Part shown: piece after piece, positions 60,166-64,000 of the stretch
How positions within the stretch are numbered: position 1 is the first letter of the stretch
Layout of the letters: each line of letters opens with the position of its first letter
DNA from: JACVRM01 sp963839815
GTDB lineage: Bacteria > Actinomycetota > Thermoleophilia > Gaiellales > Gaiellaceae
Direction of reading: 5' to 3'
DNA length: 64,000 nucleotides
NCBI GenBank assembly: GCA_963839815.1
Contig: CAWIWF010000006.1
Location: 1,054,001 to 1,118,000, forward strand
Translations under genes and position numbers: made by a program
Notes under the pieces: model-generated
Databases searched by the model: none
What the model was told of the DNA's origin: nothing
Seen by the model: only the letters and a program-made list of their open reading frames with translations

Positions 60166-60951
60166 ATGGAGCCGAAGCTGGACGGCCTCTGGCGGGTGCG
60201 AAGGACGGGCGGGCTGCTGCCGCCGCTCCCCGGGCTGCGCAAGCGCATCGCGGGTGACCGCGGCTGGACGGAGCTCGGCCCCCTGCGGGCGCCGTTTCAC
60301 GTCGAGGGCGGCGAGCTTCGCTACCGGTGGCCGTTGCGCTGGCTCGTGGACGAGCTAGCGCCCGCAGGCGAGGGGTACACGGGGCGGGCGCTGCTGGCCG
60401 GCCGCGAGTACGGGCGGTTCCGCCTGCAGCCCGAAGGCGAACGAGAGGAGACGACGGTGACACAGCAATTCCAGGAGCAGCTCGTCCGCTACCTGGACGA
60501 GGCGCTCGCCATGGAGCAGGGCGTCGTGCGGATGCTCGACTCGATCATCTACGGAGTCGACGACCAGGAGGTCAAGGACGCGCTGCGGCACCACAAGATC
60601 GACTCGGAGCGGCACGTCGACCGGCTACGAGAGCGGCTCGAGGCGCACGGGCGCCCGCCGTCGTTGGTGCGGGAGGCGGGCGGGATCCTGGGCGCGATGA
60701 TGAAGAGCGTGCTCGACCTGACCCGCAACGAGAAGGCCGCGCGGGGGGTGCGCGACGCGTACGCGACCGAGCACATGGAGATTGCGGCCTACCAGCTGCT
60801 CGAGCGAGTGGCGCTCCGAGCCGGCGACGAGGACACCGCCCGGGTCGCGCGTGAGAACCGCACCGACGAGGAGCGGATGGCCGCGTGGATCGCCGACAAC
60901 TGGGATCGTCTCGCCGACATGGCCCTCGCGGAGGCAGCCCTCCGCGCCTGA
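60166..60951 (+). CDS. Fusion of a lipocalin-like N-terminal domain and a ferritin-like (DUF892/YciE-type) domain
   Basis: 261 residues. The N-terminal 95 residues (LDGLWRVRRTGGLLPPLPGLRKRIAGDRGWTELG...YTGRALLAGREYGRFRL) form a beta-rich lipocalin-like module. From VTQQFQEQLVRYLDEALAMEQGVVRMLDSIIYGVDDQEVKDALRHHKIDSERHVDRLRERLEAHG on, a helical bundle of the YciE/ferritin-like group with E...ExxH metal-type residues follows. A strong GAGGAG lies nine bases before the GTG at 60457, so the ferritin-like part may also be, or only be, a separate protein. Confidence 0.72.
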   Translation: MEPKLDGLWRVRRTGGLLPPLPGLRKRIAGDRGWTELGPLRAPFHVEGGELRYRWPLRWLVDELAPAGEGYTGRALLAGREYGRFRLQPEGEREETTVTQQFQEQLVRYLDEALAMEQGVVRMLDSIIYGVDDQEVKDALRHHKIDSERHVDRLRERLEAHGRPPSLVREAGGILGAMMKSVLDLTRNEKAARGVRDAYATEHMEIAAYQLLERVALRAGDEDTARVARENRTDEERMAAWIADNWDRLADMALAEAALRA

Positions 60952-60977
60952 TCCGGCACTGCCCGCCGGCGCATCGC

Positions 60978-60983
60978 CAGAAT
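60978..60983 (+). promoter_or_regulatory. -10-like CAGAAT for fabF
   Basis: CAGAAT, six bases, then the ATG at 60990; a weaker match than the TANNNT hexamers elsewhere. Confidence 0.4.
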
Positions 60984-60989
60984 CCCGGC

Positions 60990-62222
60990 ATGCGCCGCGT
61001 CGCAGTCACAGGCCTCGGAGCCGTCACGCCCATCGGCAACGACGCGCCCTCGACGTGGCGCGCGGCAGTCGCGGGCGAGAGCGGCATCGACTTCATCCGC
61101 TCCTTCGACGCATCCGGCTTCCCTGTGCGCGTCGCAGCAGAGATCAAGGACTTCGATCCGGCCGACATCGTCTCGCCGAAGGAGGCCAGACGGCTCGACC
61201 GCAACGTGCTGATCGCGCTGGCAGCGGGCAAGGAGGCGATCGCGGATGCCGGCCTGGTCGGCTTTGACCCGGCGCGCGTCGGGATCGTCTTCGGCTCGGC
61301 GATCGGCGGCTTCCTCGGGATCATGGAACAGGAACAGGTGCTGCGTGAGCGCGGCCCCGACCGCGTCTCGCCGCACTTCCTGCCCAACGTCCTCGTCGAC
61401 TCGGCGAGCGGCCAGCTCGCGATCTCGCTCGGGATCCGCGGCCCGAACTACGCCGTCGTGTCGGCCTGCGCGACCGGCTCCCATGCCGTCGGCGAGGGCG
61501 CCGAGCTGATTCGACGCGGCGACGCCGACGCCGTCCTCGCAGGCGGCACCGAGGCCTGCATGCATCCGCTGATTCTCGCCGGCTTCTGCGCGATGCGCGG
61601 TCTCGCGGCCGAAGAGGAGCATCCACCGCGCGCCTCCCGACCCTTCGACGCGACGCGTGCCGGGTTCGTGATGGGGGAGGGCGCCTGCGTGCTCGTGCTG
61701 GAGGAGCTCGAGGCTGCGCGCGCCCGCGGGGCACGCGTGTACGCCGAGGTGCTGGGGTACGGCGCTTCGAACGACGCGTACCACATGGCTGCGCCCGACC
61801 CCGAGTCGGTGGGCGTGGGCGAGATGATGCGTGCCGCCCTGCGCCGCGCCGGCGTCGAGCCGGAGCGGGTCGACTACATCAACGCCCACGGCACGTCGAC
61901 GCCGCTCGGCGACGCCGCCGAGACGCGCGCGATCAAGGACGTCTTCGGCGATCACGCGTACCGTCTCGCCGTCTCGTCGACGAAGTCGGTCACGGGTCAC
62001 TGCTTCGGCGCAGCGGGCGCGATCGAGGCGATGATGTGCACGCTCGCGATCCATGAGGGCGTGATCCCGCCGACGATGAACTACCGCGAGCCCGACCCCG
62101 AGTGTGACCTCGACTACGTGCCCAACGAGGCGCGAGAGGCGCGGGTCGACGTCGCGCTCTCGAACGCGATGGGCCTCGGCGGCCATAACGGCTGCGTCCT
62201 GCTTGGCCGCCTCGACGACTAG
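60990..62222 (+). CDS. fabF: Beta-ketoacyl-ACP synthase II
   Basis: 410 residues, the usual length. Start MRRVAVTGLGAVTPIGNDAPSTW; catalytic Cys in VVSACATGSHAVGEG; His in DYINAHGTSTPLGD; Lys/His in SSTKSVTGHCFGAAGAIEAM; C-terminal NAMGLGGHNGCVLLGR. It elongates acyl-ACP with malonyl-ACP in fatty-acid synthesis. No acpP or fabD is adjacent, so a role in a special lipid cannot be excluded. Confidence 0.95.
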   Translation: MRRVAVTGLGAVTPIGNDAPSTWRAAVAGESGIDFIRSFDASGFPVRVAAEIKDFDPADIVSPKEARRLDRNVLIALAAGKEAIADAGLVGFDPARVGIVFGSAIGGFLGIMEQEQVLRERGPDRVSPHFLPNVLVDSASGQLAISLGIRGPNYAVVSACATGSHAVGEGAELIRRGDADAVLAGGTEACMHPLILAGFCAMRGLAAEEEHPPRASRPFDATRAGFVMGEGACVLVLEELEAARARGARVYAEVLGYGASNDAYHMAAPDPESVGVGEMMRAALRRAGVEPERVDYINAHGTSTPLGDAAETRAIKDVFGDHAYRLAVSSTKSVTGHCFGAAGAIEAMMCTLAIHEGVIPPTMNYREPDPECDLDYVPNEAREARVDVALSNAMGLGGHNGCVLLGRLDD

Positions 62223-62563
62223 GCAGGCGGGGCGCGCACCGGCGGTGCGGTTGGGCCCACGTCAAGACGCAATGAGGGACGCTGGTCGGACGATGGCGCC
62301 GTGTCGGGTGATCGCCCTCGGGCGCGCAAGGCCCGTCGCCGTCGTCACGATCTTGGCTCACTTTCGGCACAGACACGCGCGCCGGACGCCCGTAGGCTCG
62401 TCGCGGGGAGGAGGCCACGGGTACCTTCGGCGCCTGTCCCCCGGGGCCATGTCCGTCCTCCCCTCGGCGTGTGGCAGGCGGCCGGCTGTGACGGCCGCTG
62501 TGACGAGCTTCGGTGGTCCTTCCGCGGCGGGGCCGCGGCCACCCACCTACCGGATCCACACGC
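62223..62563. repeat. Intergenic region with the dispersed CGGCACAGACACGCGCGCC motif (copy 3)
   Basis: The motif lies at about 62364-62382, followed by GTAGGCT. Elsewhere in this 341-base convergent gap I see no gene, RNA or strong hairpin; the frames crossing it are Arg-rich and unsupported. Confidence 0.45.
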
Positions 62564-63235
62564 TCAGACCCCGGCCAGCTCCGCCGCTCGCGTGACCGCT
62601 TCCGCGTCGAGCTCTGCCAACGATGCGAGCACGACGTGCGCCTCCGCGAGCGCCTCCTCGCCGGGTGGAAAGAGCGCGTTCGGCACGGCGATCACCGCCA
62701 TCCCCGCCGCCCGCGCGGAGCGGATGCCGTTATGGGAGTCCTCCACTGCCGCAGCGGCCGCAGGCTCCACGCGGAGCCGGCGCGCGGCCTCCAGGTAGAC
62801 GTCCGGCGCCGGCTTGCCGCGCGCGACCTCCTCTGACGACACCGTGACGCGAAGCGCGCCCGCCAGGCCGGATCCGGCCAGCGCCGCCTCGATCAGCGGC
62901 CGGTTGGAGGAGGACGCCAGCCCGAGCGGCCAGCGCTCGGCCAGTCGCTCGACCGCGGCGACCGCGCCGTCGATCAGCGGCAGCTCGTGCCGGTAGCGCT
63001 CGAGCATCCGCTCCACGACCAGGCGGTTGATCTCGGCAGGCGACTCCCCGAGCCCGATCTCGTCGTGCATGTAGGCCGACCACTCCGGCGAGCTCATCCC
63101 CATCATGTCCCGCTGCGCCCGCGCGTGCCAGCGCCCGCCACGCTCATGCGCAAGGGCCTCGCGCACCTCGTCCCACACCTGCTCGCTGTCGAGGAGCAAC
63201 CCGTCCAGATCGAAGACGACCGCCGCGACGCTCAT
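62564..63235 (-). CDS. HAD-superfamily phosphatase (beta-phosphoglucomutase/Gph-like)
   Basis: 223 residues: motif I VVFDLDGLLLDSE (nucleophile Asp), motif II LASSSNRPLIEAAL, motif III GKPAPDVYLEAA and motif IV AVEDSHNGIRSARAAGM. The helical cap sits between motif I and II, the subclass I layout. It is a sugar-phosphate or phosphoglycolate-type phosphatase; the substrate is not determinable. The ATG overlaps the flavin reductase stop by three bases. Confidence 0.92.
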   Translation of the reverse strand: MSVAAVVFDLDGLLLDSEQVWDEVREALAHERGGRWHARAQRDMMGMSSPEWSAYMHDEIGLGESPAEINRLVVERMLERYRHELPLIDGAVAAVERLAERWPLGLASSSNRPLIEAALAGSGLAGALRVTVSSEEVARGKPAPDVYLEAARRLRVEPAAAAAVEDSHNGIRSARAAGMAVIAVPNALFPPGEEALAEAHVVLASLAELDAEAVTRAAELAGV

Positions 63236-63711
63236 GCCGGCAGGTATGCGCCACGCACGTACGTCAGCCCCGGCTCGTCGCGGCCGAGCTCGATCGAGAG
63301 CACGGCGCCGATGAAGATGACGTGGTCGCCGGCCGCGTGCTCTCCGACCGTCGTGCACTCCAGCCAGGCGAGGGCGCCGTCGATCAGCGGCTCGGGCACG
63401 CCGTCTCGCTGCCGCACCGTTACCGACGTCCACGCGACGAGCGGCGGCATGCCGCTCCGCGCGAAGTGCTGCGCGAGCTCGGTCTGGTCATGGGCGAGCA
63501 CGTTGACGACCCACCGGCCCGCGCGCCGGATCTGCTCGTAGATCGAGGACTGCAATCCGATGGACATGCCGACGAGCGGCGGCTCGAGCGAGAGCGAGAC
63601 GAGCGATCCGACCGTGATGGCGTACCGCTCGCCGTCGAGGGCGACCGTGACGATGGCGACCCCGGCCGGGAAACGGCGCATCGCGTCGCGAAGCTCGTCG
63701 CCGCCGACCAC
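63232..63711 (-). CDS. Flavin reductase-like FMN-binding protein
   Basis: 159 residues from GTG 63711. MRRFPAGVAIVTVALDGERYAITVGSLVSLSLEPPLVGMSIG and GRWVVNVLAHDQTELAQHFARSG are the split-barrel flavin reductase pattern of HpaC-type two-component monooxygenases; HAAGDHVIFIGAVLSIE is the conserved His block. It supplies reduced flavin to a partner not visible here. TATCAT six bases upstream fixes the start. It is coupled to the HAD gene. Confidence 0.92.
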   Translation of the reverse strand: MVGGDELRDAMRRFPAGVAIVTVALDGERYAITVGSLVSLSLEPPLVGMSIGLQSSIYEQIRRAGRWVVNVLAHDQTELAQHFARSGMPPLVAWTSVTVRQRDGVPEPLIDGALAWLECTTVGEHAAGDHVIFIGAVLSIELGRDEPGLTYVRGAYLPA

Positions 63712-63717
63712 GGCGCG

Positions 63718-63723
63718 ATGATA
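63718..63723 (-). promoter_or_regulatory. -10 hexamer TATCAT for the flavin reductase-HAD pair
   Basis: Minus-strand TATCAT, six bases, GTG 63711; leaderless geometry. Confidence 0.6.
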
Positions 63724-63752
63724 GGCGCGGGCTCCGTTAGGGGCCGCGGCGA

Positions 63753-64000
63753 CTAGCCGCAGCCGGGCGCGTTCAGGGCTCGCAACTTGACCTTCTGCTC
63801 CTGATCCCACACCGGGTCGTAGGTCGCCGGCGAGACGCCCTCCCAGAACATGTCCGGCATCACGCCGGGCCCCTGCACGGTAACGCGGTACCTCTTGCCC
63901 ATCCCCGACGGGTTGCGGCCGTGCGGCCAGAGGCCGTAACAGAAGGCGCCGGATCCCTTGTGCGTGACGAAGCTGTTCTCGCGCCGCCAGCCCTTGCCGT
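63753..64000 (-). CDS. C-terminal part of an unidentified protein (partial, runs off the window)
   Basis: The frame is open from the right edge to TAG at 63753. The last 82 residues are GKGWRRENSFVTHKGSGAFCYGLWPHGRNPS..., then RYRVTVQGPGVMPDMFWEGVSPATYDPVWDQEQKVKLRALNAPGCG. Two cysteines and several aromatic residues suggest an exported beta-rich domain. I do not recognise the family. Confidence 0.7.
   Translation of the reverse strand, partial: GKGWRRENSFVTHKGSGAFCYGLWPHGRNPSGMGKRYRVTVQGPGVMPDMFWEGVSPATYDPVWDQEQKVKLRALNAPGCG

Overview
The window is a high-GC bacterial chromosome segment with actinobacterial traits: third positions dominated by G/C, many GTG starts, a dnaX-ybaB-recR set, XerC/XerD, two NHEJ-type genes, and -10 hexamers of the TANNNT class sitting 6-9 bases before start codons. 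Gene content suggests a deep-branching Actinomycetota such as Thermoleophilia (Gaiellales/Solirubrobacterales). That placement is inference; there is no rRNA in the window.

Layout. 0-4.4 kb: the end of a biotin-dependent carboxylase subunit, a sucrase/ferredoxin-like protein, then a leftward unit of ABC exporter (ATPase and permease), a 60-residue Asp/Ser-rich repeat peptide and a cupin-4/JmjC oxygenase. This is the most interesting candidate system here. 4.6-15 kb: central metabolism (sucC, an embedded methyltransferase, sucD, an aminotransferase, a Lon-like PDZ protease, an SDR, mdh-icd, citrate synthase). 15-22.4 kb: XerD, a secreted subtilase with beta-propeller and RTX-like repeats, XerC, a sulfotransferase. 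22.5-27.9 kb: pckA and an sdhA-sdhB-hdrB-like (SdhE-type) succinate dehydrogenase without sdhC/D. 28-34.8 kb: asd-lysC, an alcohol dehydrogenase, and an ECF sigma factor with its membrane partner. 35-41.3 kb: recR, M29 aminopeptidase, ybaB, a collagen-like protein, dnaX, a 118-120 bp hairpin repeat array and SRP RNA. 41.6-47.5 kb: CBS protein, tRNA-Val, M15 peptidase, membrane cytochrome c, tRNA-Ser(GCT), cupin, and a RelE-type toxin-antitoxin pair. 47.8-56 kb: a three-gene ABC exporter followed by an accessory stretch (VapBC-like pair, tRNA-Ser(CGA), AlbA/Schlafen-like protein, a second ECF sigma module, lipoproteins, a lone PIN protein, tRNA-Ser(GGA)). 56-64 kb: groES divergent from a LigD-type polymerase, an XRE regulator with a membrane partner, an ATP-dependent DNA ligase, FabF, a HAD phosphatase and a flavin reductase.

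Two properties run through the window. First, about twenty genes have a TANNNT-like hexamer 6-9 bases before the start codon, which predicts leaderless or nearly leaderless mRNAs. Second, many conserved genes (mdh, icd, gltA, the subtilase, pckA, sdhA, sdhB, the ligD-type polymerase, the ligase and others) are broken by 1-2 base indels while the reading continues intact in another frame. Sequencing or assembly error is the simplest explanation, so those genes are annotated as single loci across the breaks. Intergenic space carries several families of palindromic repeats.
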